From assembly GCA_023052935.1 (NCBI GenBank), contig CM041294.1, positions 88,644,616 to 88,708,615 of the forward strand: DNA of 64,000 nucleotides, in the 5' to 3' direction. The position numbers were made by a program, and so were the translations under genes. The notes under the pieces are model-generated. The model was given only the letters and a program-made list of their open reading frames with translations, did not search any database and had not been told where the DNA came from. Position 1 is the stretch's first letter; each line of letters opens with the position of its first letter. The DNA comes from Piezodorus guildinii (Eukaryota; Arthropoda; Insecta; Hemiptera; Pentatomidae). Positions 52,655 to 62,374 of this stretch are shown here, piece by piece.

Positions 52655-53112
52655 AATAAAAAAAAATCTGGTGCGGACAACACACGACTTTCACTTACCT
52701 AGCTGTTAAAAAAAAATTTAAAACCATTAAATATACTTCAATTTGAAAAATCTGGTGCGGGCAACACACGACTTTCACTTACCTCCATTTTTAAAATCAA
52801 TGAAAGAATTTTCAAATACAGTTAGAGATAAAAAAAAATCTGGTGCGGGCAACACACGACTTTCACTTTCCTCCATTTTTAAAATCAATGAAAGAATTTT
52901 CAAATACAGTTAGAGATAAAAATACGTGAAATTATTAAGGAATTAATCAAATTGAATTTATATAGAAACATGTGTTTTATTGAAAAATCTATTATATTAT
53001 TATCTAAAATAATCACTTAGTATTATATTTTTTCATCACATTGAAAACTGGAATTCGAAAATTTTCACGATCGCAATACTTCTCCTTACTATATATAGTA
53101 AGTGAAAGTAAA
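52655..53112 (-). repeat. Repeat A: three stacked 3' ends plus a partial body
   Basis: The terminus AATCTGGTGCGGACAACACA or AATCTGGTGCGGGCAACACA with CTTTCACTT occurs at about 52,670, 52,747 and 52,838, each followed by 70-90 bp. The third runs into a body deleted in the middle and ending in TACTATATATAGTAAGTGAA at 53,085-53,112. Head-to-tail stacking of ends is a special feature of this locus. Confidence 0.85.
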
Positions 53113-53125
53113 AATATTTTGAGTT

Positions 53126-53415
53126 TGTTTTTTTGTTTATTTATTTAACGTCACTTTATGCTACTATGGCTAATCGGACGATGCTACAGTGGGAGTCCTA
53201 AATTTTGCCTATCCAGGTTTTATTAGGATAGGGATCTTTAACGAGTACCTGACATCGCACAGGCTCGGGACCACCTTTTAACGTCCCATCCGAAGGACGG
53301 CGTAACTAAGGATTTTTTACTCCCATTAAAAAATCCTAGGACCACCTGCGGGTTTGAACCCGTGACCATTAGCATAGGAGGCTGTTACGCTAACCACCCA
53401 GCTACAAGTGATCCC
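53126..53415 (-). mobile_element. SINE-1, full length
   Basis: Flanked by AAATATTTTGAGTT at 53,112-53,125 and 53,416-53,429 (14 bp). Head, B-box GGGTTCAAACCC and tail are as in the 47,364 copy, with a few substitutions. Confidence 0.95.
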
Positions 53416-53544
53416 AAATATTTTGAGTTGATTTTAATAAAACGTCTATTCATTTTCGTTATAAACATATGATTTATATTAAACAATATAACTATATTAA
53501 ATTGTTAATCGGTAATAAGTTTATTCCCTATTAGTCACATATCA

Positions 53545-54200
53545 CCTTGTACAACTTTTGTGTATCAGATAATATTTTTTCTAAAATCTTTTTCTTTCCA
53601 ACAGTATTATATGACAACGTTACTGTTCTTATTAAAAAAAAAAAATACATACAAATATATTGTAGTTATGCTCTTTTGTCCTTTCGTTGATCATCAAATT
53701 CGTCCAATTTGTATATTTAGCCGTATTTTATCAGTTTTATTAAGATGATATCGTTAATATTATGGAATGTACAAAATTAAAGGCAGTTTAGAGAAACAAC
53801 AATTTAAAATATCGACATTTAAGCCCTGTCAAACTATTTCAATCAGAATGAAACCTGCATGATATTACATCGATATAGTGAGTTTAAATAAAATCGTTAG
53901 AGCCGTTTGTGAGTAAATCGTAAAAAGATAAAGTACCACTTTCGTTGTCTCAAATATAACATAATACCATCAAAATTCTCTAAATTCCAACAGAACCTTA
54001 TCCATCACCCCAATCCGCTAGCCCAATCTCTATCCAGCTCCACACCTCCTTACCATCCATGAAAAAGATTTTGTAACATCTCGGGCGTATAGTTGTCTAA
54101 AATGTCAAATTTCAGTTTCATAGGACTTTTCGTTTTTGCGCTAAACAAACACAGACACACAGACCTTTTTGCGGGACTTGGTCATTTGGACTACATATTC
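53545..54200 (-). repeat. Repeat A copy with an inserted LINE snippet
   Basis: Body from the TATCAGATAATATTTTTTCT region to CAGACCTTTTTGCGGGACTT. Between about 53,960 and 54,058 a ~95-bp piece replaces part of the repeat. It reads, on the plus strand, SKFSKFQQNLIHHPNPLAQS, matching the ORF2 C-terminus of J3 LINEs. Confidence 0.75.
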
Positions 54201-54514
54201 CAGAATAGAAGATTCGGAATCTATTCATATAGAATAGAATGAAAAAACAATTTCATTCTAGGACAGGGTCCCTTAAGAACAGTTGGTATGTACATTTAAG
54301 ATATACGATGTGTCTGGCCAAATTATTAAAGGATTATAATTAATTTTTATTTACAGTGATATCAGAAAAAAAAATAGATTGAAGTATACAATAAAATAAA
54401 AGAGGAAAATAAATAACTTCTTCTATATTAAAGTGTTGAATAAAACAAAACATTGAAACTGGTACATAATAACTGATTTATTAACTAAGTTTAATATAAA
54501 CAACTCCATATGTA
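54201..54514. other. Intron DNA without recognised features
   Basis: AT-rich. It contains TATTCATATAGAATAGAATG and an AATAGAA-rich patch. No gene. Confidence 0.4.
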
Positions 54515-55428
54515 GGTAAGTGAAAGTAAAAGATCTGGTGCGGACAACACACGACATTAACTTTCCTCCATTTTTAAAATCGATGAAAGAATTTTTAAAC
54601 AAATTTATAATAAAAAATAAATTGTTAAAGAATCATTTACATTGGATTTTAATAGAAACATGTATTTTATTAAATAATTTATTATATTATTGTGTAAAAT
54701 AATCAGTTAGTTTATCGGCTTTTCATCACTATCCATTAACTTTTACATGTTGTGTATAAGATAATATTTTTTCTAAACTCTTTAGCTTTCCAATGGTATA
54801 TTATACGTCTATATTACTGTTTTCAAATTCAAAACACGCAAATAATAAAAATATGTTTGCTTTTTTCTCCTTTAGCCGGATATCGAATTCGTTTAAGTTA
54901 TTTATTTTCCTGTTTTTCATCTATGGTAACAAAGTCATTCGTTATTTTTATAGAATCTTCAAAATTAAAGGTACTTTAGAGGAAGAAAATTCAAAATATC
55001 CGCATTTAAGCCCTGTCAGACTATTTCAATCATAATAAAGCATACATGATGTTAAAGCCCATTAAATTTTACATTGATATAGGGAGTTTAATCAAAATAG
55101 TTAAAACCGGTTTTGAGAAAATCGTAAAAAAGTGATAAATGCATGGTTTAAAGTGGCTCTTCTAGTTAGTCGATTTTGATGAAAAAGTGTTTGTAACATC
55201 GCGGGCATATAGTTGTTTTAAATATCAAATTTAAGTTTCATAGGACTTTTTAGTGCGGAAGTTACCACACACCGACACACGTCCACATAGACCTTTTTTT
55301 GGGGGGGACTTGATTATTTGAACTCAGAGTACCCTAAAACGTGTATTTCCGATGAAAACTTGAATTCGAAAATTTTCACGGTCGCAATACTTTCCCTTAT
55401 TATATGTAGTAATTGAAAGTAATAAAAA
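54515..55428 (-). repeat. Repeat A, best full-length reference copy
   Basis: Minus-strand order: the palindrome region around TACTACATATAATAAGGGAA, the conserved block with ACACGTTTTAGGG, a CACACC-rich tract (degenerate GT microsatellite), the CCCGCGATGTTAC block, an AT-rich second half, then GGAAAGTTAATGTCGTGTGT and CCGCACCAGATC. About 0.9 kb, no open frame shared with other copies. Confidence 0.85.
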
Positions 55429-55443
55429 TAGGACCATTTCAAA

Positions 55444-56318
55444 TGGATTGACCAATATTATTTCAATCCTTAACAAGGATAACTTCGGCCCGCATGTCAA
55501 GACCAAATTAAAGACTCTCAACCAGTGACGGAAAGTACTATACTCCCTTCTATTAAAATCATCAAAACTGAAAATACATAGCCATACCTCCTTAAGCCAA
55601 TATAGACCTCCGTCTCACAGATTGATGGTTACAAAAAATACTTTTGGGATCACTTGTAGCTGGGTGGCTAGCGTAACAGCCTCCCATGCTAAAGGTCACG
55701 GGTTCAAACCCGCAGGTGGTCCTAGGATTTTTTAATGGGAGTAAAAAATCCTTAGTTACGCCGTCCTTCGGAGGGGACGTTAAAAGGTGGTCCCGAGCCT
55801 GTGCGATGTCAGGTACTCGTTAAAGATCCCTACCCTAATAAAACCTGGATAGGCAAAATTTAGGACTCCCACTGTAGGATCGTCCGATTAGCCATAGTAG
55901 CATAAAGTGACGTTAAATAAATAAACAAATAAACAAAAAATACTCACATACAAAAAATGCAATCATTTCAATAAAAACTTTTAAGACTCATAAAGACAGC
56001 TCCTTGGTATGTAAATAACAAAACTCTACAAACGGACTTACAACAATCAAAGACGTACGAAATCTCTATTCTTATTTTCATAGTGAGCTACACGGAGAGA
56101 CACGACAATAGACATAAACTACTTTCACTAGCTGAAACGCCTGTTACAATGCGGCTGAAAAGAAGCTGCACAAAAGGTATGCTAAATTAAAAGGAGTGCT
56201 ACTATGCACTTTTTTTCTCCATGCCTATCATAACTGCTTACGTCTATACAGCACATTTGCTTATTGTCACTTATTGCATTTGACAGGGGCGAATAAAAAA
56301 TATGAAAATTAAAAAAAA
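55444..56318 (+). pseudogene. Jockey LINE 3' fragment, same family as the intact copy (J1), interrupted by a SINE
   Basis: Before the SINE: FGPHVKTKLKTLN and, in a shifted frame, KVLYSLLLKSSKL. After it: HIQKMQSFQ, KTAPWYVNNKTLQTDL and TPVTMRLKRSC. The 3' UTR contains CAGCACATTTGCTTATTGT as in the intact copy and ends GGGGCGAATAAAAAATATGA plus A-rich tail. There are several stops. It is an old relative of the element at 10,376. Confidence 0.8.
55643..55932 (+). mobile_element. SINE-1, full length, plus orientation
   Basis: Head GGGATCACTTGTAGCTGG near 55,645, B-box near 55,692, tail of AAATAAAC units ending at 55,932. ACAAAAAATACT flanks it at 55,631-55,642 and 55,933-55,944 (12 bp). Confidence 0.95.
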
Positions 56319-56762
56319 TTACAATTCAGGCCGTCATAGGGATTGCCGATATATGTTAAAAGGTTTTTTTAAATTTTCAATTTGCGCAGTAATTTTGTTG
56401 GAAAGAAGAGAACTTTCGTTAAAGTAGAGTATGTTGAGAATGCATGTTTTTTTGTTTGTTTTTTTATTACTGTTTCATTTAATTGTATAACATGATCACC
56501 CTATAGAGATATATCATCTTAAAGTATGTCATCGTAATATGAATGTGACTGTAGATTGTATGAGTTGGTGGTACATACAGCACATTTTATTATGGACCTG
56601 CCATTTTTATCTAGGAAATTCAGATATTTTGGAGTAAGTTTGACAGTTATTTCACAGAGCTAACATCAGTTCCAATTTATCAAAGGATATGCAAAAAGTA
56701 CTAAACCTATTTCCCATTCTTTATAAACAAAAATTTGTAAAACTAAAGAAATAAAAAAAAGC
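56319..56762. other. Intron DNA without recognised features
   Basis: AT-rich; no reading frame or repeat match identified. Confidence 0.4.
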
Positions 56763-58158
56763 TTGTAATACTTTAATAAATTTGATGGCTAACGCGCCAA
56801 TTTTAAAATATCCGGATTGGAATAAATCTTTTATTTTAACTATCGACGCTAGTAATAAAGTAATCGGAGCAGTACTATCACAAAAGGATGAAAATTATAT
56901 TAACACCTTTAGATTCGCTTCACATACTACCAAATGCTGAAAATAATTACAGTACTATAGAGAAAGAATTATTAGCGGTTGTATGGGCAACGCAACAATT
57001 TAACCCCTATTTATACGGAACTAAATTTTTACTTCAAACAGATCATAAGCCGTTAACATGGATTTTTTCTATGAAAAATGGTAACACAAGAATAATGAAA
57101 TGGATTTGGAAATTGCAAGAATTTGAATTCAATATCAAACACGTCACTGGTAAAACTAATTATGTAGCAGATGCTCTCTCAAGAAATATAAATGAAGTTA
57201 ACCTAACAGAACCAGAAGATATGAATATTGAAGAACTGTTAGAAAATCAAGACAACCTGATGAAACTTCCACAGTACGAAGCAATTATTGAAGAATTAAA
57301 AATTCCATCTCCTTTAGATAATGAAAAAGATCAAACCGATTTGGAAACTATACATTCACAAGAATCCAGTAACGAACGAACCTGGATATGTGAACCAGAT
57401 AAATGTATTGTTTGTTTATTTATTTAACGTCACTTTTATGCTACTATGGCTAATCGGACGATGCTACAGTGGGAGTCCTAAATTTTGCCTATCCAGGTTT
57501 TATTAGGATGGGGATCTTTAACGAGTACCTGACATCGCACAGGCTCGGGACCACCTTTTAACGTCCCATCCGAAGGACGGCGTAACTAAGGATTTTTTAC
57601 TCCCATTAAAAAATCCTAGGACCACCTGCGGGTTTGAACCCGTGACCTATTGCATAGGAGGCTGTTACGCTAACCACCTAGCTACAAGTGATCCCTGAGA
57701 TAAATGTATTAATGTTGAAAAACATCAAATAATTATTAAGAGAGGAAAGCAGTGAGGACATGAAGTTCAGCAAACCATTTGGTAACAAGAGAAGGTATGA
57801 GGTTATCATTAACAGGAAAGACGACTAGTGAACGCTACTTGCACGCTTGCAAATAGTTGAACCTAACAAGACCTACGGCATCTACTGTTCTTCCAACATT
57901 AACACATTGGAAATCATTTACGATGATTACTTTAAAACAATTCAAAATATAATTGAAAATGAATTCCCATCAGTAAGAATAAAACGTTATTTTAATTTTA
58001 TTAATGACGAAGAAAAATTAGATAGACAACACGAAATAATTAAAAATCATCATTTAGGCAAAACTAAACATCGCGATATATTTGAAAAATTAAGAAAACA
58101 AGTTTATTTTCCAAACATGAAAGACAAAATTACGGAATACATTAATAAATGTAATTAG
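56763..58158 (+). pseudogene. Errantivirus-like RNase H and integrase N-terminal domain
   Basis: NAPILKYPDWNKSFILTIDA (first Asp) and GAVLSQKDE, a frameshift near 56,900, then YSTIEKELLAVVWATQQF, LQTDHKPLTWIF and KTNYVADALSRN. After the SINE (57,410-57,697) come several frames. From 57,847: VEPNKTYGIYCSSN, RYFNFINDEEKLD and the HHCC-type zinc domain EIIKNHHLGKTKHRDIF ... KITEYINKCN, then a stop at 58,156. The linker and zinc domain are typical of errantivirus integrase; the catalytic DDE core is absent. Confidence 0.8.
57410..57697 (-). mobile_element. SINE-1, full length
   Basis: AGATAAATGTATT at 57,397-57,409 and 57,698-57,710 is a perfect 13-bp duplication. The head has CACTTGTAGCTAGGTGG and the B-box GGGTTCAAACCC. 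Confidence 0.95.
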
Positions 58159-58174
58159 CTGGATAACCGGTAAT

Positions 58175-59415
58175 ATGGATGCCGACGACAAAGAATATTA
58201 TGATAAAATAATCTCAAATGTAGAAAAAAAAAATTATAAAATAGAGCATAACATTGAAACATCAATAAATATTAATAAACGTCTTATAGGAGATTACAAA
58301 AATGAAATAAAAACAATTAATAATAATTTCATGATTAACAAACAAATTTTAATTCTTTAGAACAAAACGAAAGAGCATATGATTTGTATATTCATATCAC
58401 CCATTTATTGAATAAAATAACTTTATCTTTAGAATTTTGTAAACTTAGTATTGTTCATACTAATTTAATGATCGAAGTGATAAAAAATCTACCAAACAAC
58501 ATACAATTGATTTAAAATACTTTTGAAGTTCTTTGGACTAATATTAAAATATTTTGTTCAACTCATCATAATGTAATTCATACTTTTATAAAATTGCCAA
58601 TTCATGATGACTCATATAAAGGATACTTTATTTTGCTAATTCCAAAAGTTATTAACGATACAATCTATGAAATAAGTTTACCAAGTGATCGTTATTTACA
58701 AAAAGGAGCCACTCTCTATCAAGGGAATTGTATTCTTATTGATAATTATTATTGTATAAATTTAAATAAAACAAAATCAAAATGTATCTCATCCATAGTA
58801 AATGATGGAAATTTAAAATATTGTAAATTAGTATTAATTAATCAAAATAATGTAAGGTATATTGAACATATAAGGCAATACATTACTGTGAATATTAGTA
58901 AAATTATTTATTGTAAAAAAAATACTGTATTTTTACCTAATATAGGTTTAATTAATATTAGTAAAGATGATTGTTTTCCACTATTTGATAAAATGTATAC
59001 TCATAATTTCAACACAATTCTACAACAATTTTATGATACTGTAATATTAAATTATTACTACCATTTTAGAAACAAATAATTATACTATACCTGCATTAGA
59101 AATATTGTCATTTGTAGACAACATTAACGATTATTATTATTGTATTTTATAATATGTATCATTGTTCTTGTAATTGTAGGCATCATTGTTCATTATAAGA
59201 AATGTAAAAATTTTAATAATCCTCAATTAGCTAAAAATATTGTAAATGTTCCAAAAGGACCAGCCATTATTGATGATCATAAAATAATTTTATGTAAACT
59301 GTATGATAACTCCTGTATAAAATGTAAAAATTGGATAAATATTTATTTTGAAGGGAGTTCAATGGGGAATGGAGGAGTTATAGGTAGCAGACATAGTGTC
59401 TTCTTAGAACTATGA
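58175..59415 (+). pseudogene. Errantivirus-like env remnant with C-terminal membrane segment
   Basis: The frame from 58,175 (58 codons) is helical and charged. After stops at 58,358 and 58,513, a frame at about 58,594-59,079 holds a Cys-containing ectodomain-like part (YYCINL, SKCISS, LKYCKL, IYCKK, DCFPLF). From 59,140 a hydrophobic IICIIVLVIVGIIVHY is followed by a basic turn, a transmembrane anchor with short tail. Position after integrase and before the 3' LTR supports env. It is broken by stops in at least three places. Confidence 0.65.
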
Positions 59416-59562
59416 ATCATCTCATGGCTTCTCCTATTTAAACCCCAGCGAGCAATCAGCAATCAGTTAGTTTAGATCCATAGTATTATTTTCCTGTGTA
59501 AATGTTTGTCATCCATAATAAATCTTTTTAAAAAGTCTTGTGTGCGTTGAAGATCTTTAACT
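59376..59562 (+). repeat. Errantivirus-like 3' LTR (187 bp)
   Basis: Starts AGTTATAGG right after the purine tract GGGGAATGGAGG and ends CTTTAACT. Inside are TATTTAAA (59,446), TCAGTTAGT as a possible initiator and AATAAA (59,517), so it has complete promoter and polyadenylation signals in the sense of the host gene. It is different from the LTR family at 36,312. Confidence 0.75.
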
Positions 59563-59589
59563 ATACATATAATATATATATAATAAATA

Positions 59590-59623
<34 letters not shown>

Positions 59624-59842
59624 TTTTAATATCAAAATATTAACATCAATACTTATGGTAGGAGGTTATGACTATTATCCATTATTTATTGTTGTAAGTC
59701 GTAAATGTAATTTGTTAATTATATCTGCATAATTATAGCTTTCTGCATAATTATTTTCTTTGAATCCTTTAATATCCTTTGATATTATTATTAAGTTAAT
59801 AATTATATTTTGTATTTATAATACCTGATTGGTTTGTTTTAG
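59563..59842. other. End of intron 1
   Basis: TA-rich tract (59,570-59,605), a 21-nt T-run (59,607-59,627), then AT-rich sequence leading to the acceptor TTTGTTTTAG. Confidence 0.55.
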
Positions 59843-60940
59843 GTTGAATGTTGGGTGTTTCAATGGAAAGCAATTGAAGATTTTAAGGAAACACTAGAGC
59901 AATATTCGTTTGCAGCTGTTAATACCATATCTTCTATTGAAAACATTATCGATAATTCAAATAATCAGTCTGAATTATTTCTAAACAACACTCTAACGAA
60001 TAATCCAGGTTTACTAAAAGTAACTGAACTGAGATCATCATCCGACGATAAGTGTTTTCAAAATTTTATCGATAAGAAAAATTTGAAATTTTCTTTTCAA
60101 ATTCAAATTTATCAGTTACAGATTCCGTTACAAAGTAGAATAATAGATATTAGAGACAGATTAAATAACATTAATTCATCTTTGAGTATTTATCAAGGGA
60201 TTTCAAAAAGCAAATTCCGAAGTTGCGATTCTGTCAATAGAACTTGCTTGGAGGAAACTGAAGAGTGGCTTGAAGCGAATATCGGTTCGCTATCTTGCGC
60301 CATGTATCCCAACTGTTCCAGGCACTCTATCAGGAAAAGATCGATCTGTTCAGAAGGCGATTTTAGCTGCAGTAATGGGCAATGCATCTCAGGTAGTTAT
60401 TTCTGCGATGGAAGCTGTAACTGCTGGAACGGATGTTCGGATGAACCGTCTGGTTGCGTAAAGAATTGTTACGAATTCCGTTGCAGGAAAACCTTCCGCT
60501 GCATATCATTAAATAAGATATGCAATGGCATTGACGATTGTGGGGACGGATCGGACGAAAGCTCTTGTACAGAACACACTACACCATCATATTCGCACTC
60601 AAACTGTTCAATCGACGCTGGGGACTACTTATGCAGTCCTGACAAGTGCATCCGCTTCGAAAAGGTATGCGACGGCTATAACGATTGCGGCGATTGGTCC
60701 GACGAGGGAGATAATTGCAAAGGTCCCAAGTGTTCCCCCGAATGCACCAGGAAGGGCGGAGTGTGCCTAACGGAGCCGAAGGGTACCAAGTGCGTGTACG
60801 AATGTCCTCCGGGTACCTACGAACTTCGAAGGCTGCAGCCGAAATCCAGAAGCTCCCTTGCCGACGTTACTCCAGGTACTCGAAGACACTCCAAGGCTGA
60901 TAGCAAGATACTTAGCAAGGTTGAAGTTCCTGAAAACTAA
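59843..60940 (+). CDS. LDLa-repeat secreted protein, exon 2 (main exon)
   Basis: With exon 1 this gives a 376-residue protein. Residues ~20-175 form a mostly helical domain I do not recognise, with several N-glycosylation sequons and Cys pairs. Three LDL-receptor class A repeats follow at about 180-216, 220-253 and 266-303, with acidic calcium-site ends such as CDGYNDCGDWSDE and CNGIDDCGDGSDE. The first repeat is atypical (CDGSCNCWNGCSDE), lacking the usual D-x-x-D spacing. A short Cys-rich EGF-like piece (308-332, CTRKGGVCLTEPKGTKC) and a basic tail follow. Probably a secreted or extracellular lipid- or protein-binding protein; no pathway can be assigned. The end of this frame is uncertain because an overlapping frame continues to 61,163. 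Confidence 0.8.
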   Translation, partial: VECWVFQWKAIEDFKETLEQYSFAAVNTISSIENIIDNSNNQSELFLNNTLTNNPGLLKVTELRSSSDDKCFQNFIDKKNLKFSFQIQIYQLQIPLQSRIIDIRDRLNNINSSLSIYQGISKSKFRSCDSVNRTCLEETEEWLEANIGSLSCAMYPNCSRHSIRKRSICSEGDFSCSNGQCISGSYFCDGSCNCWNGCSDEPSGCVKNCYEFRCRKTFRCISLNKICNGIDDCGDGSDESSCTEHTTPSYSHSNCSIDAGDYLCSPDKCIRFEKVCDGYNDCGDWSDEGDNCKGPKCSPECTRKGGVCLTEPKGTKCVYECPPGTYELRRLQPKSRSSLADVTPGTRRHSKADSKILSKVEVPEN

Positions 60941-61163
60941 AACCATAATGGCCCTTTCTAAGGCCATGCGAGAAGTCGTAAAATGCAAAGAAGAAGAATT
61001 CACTCTACTTTCAAAGATAATTGATTACTCGACAGTAATCCATGAAGAAGAGGACTTGAAAATTATACACCCTGTCGGAGAAGTGGCCTCTTATACTCCC
61101 CCTAAGACCGAGGAAACAACACCGGTAGCATCCACAGAACAATCAGTTACCGATTACTATTAA
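60858..61163 (+). CDS. Possible true C-terminus of the LDLa protein in an overlapping frame
   Basis: This frame overlaps the end of exon 2 and stays open to 61,163 with a coding-like composition: LPTLLQVLEDTPRLIARYLA, then MALSKAMREVVKCKEEEFTL, and an acidic Thr-rich end PPKTEETTPVASTEQSVTDYY. It is +1 relative to the LDLa frame. Two explanations fit: a one-base insertion (mutation or sequence error) between about 60,812 and 60,940, or a small intron. GT at 60,813 and AG at 60,885 give a 73-nt intron that joins the frames, but the donor GTACCT is weak. It has no convincing start of its own, so it is probably not a separate gene. Confidence 0.45.
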   Translation: MPTLLQVLEDTPRLIARYLARLKFLKTKTIMALSKAMREVVKCKEEEFTLLSKIIDYSTVIHEEEDLKIIHPVGEVASYTPPKTEETTPVASTEQSVTDYY

Positions 61164-61281
61164 AATTGTAATAGTGGCTGGTTCTCTTTAAAATTTGATT
61201 TTTATTAGTTAAAAAATTGGATTTTATTATTTAAACATTGGTCATTTGGTTCTCTTGAAAAATTTAAAGAAAAAAAAAAAG

Positions 61282-61322
<41 letters not shown>

Positions 61323-62130
61323 TATATATATTTCACAGAGAAATATGTATACATGCTATGTTTTATATTATAATGTTTCACATTTTAGAAAGTATGGACC
61401 TTTTGTACGTCATAGTTTTATAACAATTTTCCTCTTACTGTTAAAAGCATTTTTTAACTTTATAATGTTTCACATTTTTCGTATTGTAATTTTTTTTTTT
61501 TAAAGTGGTAATATAAATTTTAATTTTCTATTATCTAATTATTCACCTTTTATTAAAATTCTTTTCCCCCCTTTGGTTTTTAATTATCAAATGTCATAAC
61601 TACTATTTCACTTTGTAATTATCAGTATAATTTATTTTTTTATCATCTTTATATATTGTATTATACTACTGGTAGTTATCTTTGTTTTTTCTTATGGAGG
61701 CTTATAAATTAATTTTATACTTAATTTGTGTCTATTTGGCTGCACCCTGAACCAACTTCTCCCATATATACACACAGTCAACCATTGTCACTTCATAATA
61801 AAATTGTAATTATTCAATCCCTTCTAAGGTAAGGTTGAGGTCGGATTCGACCCTAGCGTCTGTTTTTTGTACATAGCAATAGCTTTATAGGTCACTGCAC
61901 TTAGCTGCCCTATCAGTCATTATTTACCATTTTACAGGAGCGGTTTTTTTTTATCCTAGTCACTTGCTAGTAACAATTATTTTACTTTTAACTCGTTTAC
62001 TCTCGTAATCGACCAACCTTCCTCAGTATGTTCAAAATTTCTATCGTTCATAGAAGTGAGATTCTTGAATTATTTTTAATTGAATCTTAAAAATATTTTT
62101 AAACGTTTATATCTTGTTTATTTGATCTAC
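61164..62130. other. Probable 3' UTR and downstream AT-rich DNA
   Basis: After the stop at 61,163 the sequence is AT-rich, with a (TA)n tract at 61,284-61,331 and AATAAA at 61,797. Around 61,739-61,800 a sequence also found at 4262-4330 recurs. No gene. Confidence 0.45.
61284..61331. repeat. (TA)n microsatellite with one interruption
   Basis: About 23 TA units with a single G near 61,321. Confidence 0.9.
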
Positions 62131-62330
62131 TATGGAGAGGAAAACTTTTTAAATTCCAGAAGAGGCTTTAGAAGAAAGGCGATGTCAGCAACAGGAATCC
62201 GAGAATAAGACTTTTCTTTCTGATGAGTAGAATTCCGAAGACGAAGATTACTTTCTCATAAATGATGATAATCTGGATTCTTTAGTGGAAAGTGACAATG
62301 AATATGATTTACAACCCAATAACAAATTTA
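62131..62330 (+). pseudogene. Possible piggyBac-like transposase N-terminal remnant
   Basis: From ATG at 62,132: MERKTF, a stop, IPEEALEERRCQQQ, FLSDE, a stop, NSEDEDYFLINDDN and SLVESDNEYD. A short Glu/Asp-rich acidic region after MxRK is typical of piggyBac-like N-termini. About 330 bp upstream CCCTTCTAAGG could be a decayed inverted terminal repeat. Two stops and no catalytic domain; the assignment is weak. Confidence 0.3.
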
Positions 62331-62374
62331 GAATTAGATTTTCACAAGTTTGTTTGTTCATTTACCTATTTTTG

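Larger units (their letters stand above)
56763..59562 (+). mobile_element. Errantivirus-like element, 5'-truncated and internally deleted, with 3' LTR
   Basis: The order is RNase H, integrase zinc domain, env-like frame, polypurine tract and 3' LTR. No 5' LTR, gag, protease or RT motif is found upstream. A SINE interrupts the RNase H tail region. The integrase catalytic core is missing: 16 bp separate the stop after the zinc domain from the env-like start. It lies inside the first intron of the LDLa gene in the sense orientation. Confidence 0.85.

Noticed and set aside
47364..57697. tRNA genes at the heads of the SINEs
   Set aside because: A and B boxes are present, but the acceptor stem does not close and a long SINE body follows; flanking duplications show retroposition.
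60193..61003. Alternative open frames within the LDLa exon (both strands)
   Set aside because: Only one frame carries the LDLa cysteine pattern; the others are by-products of its GC-richer composition. The 60,858 frame is kept as a separate note.
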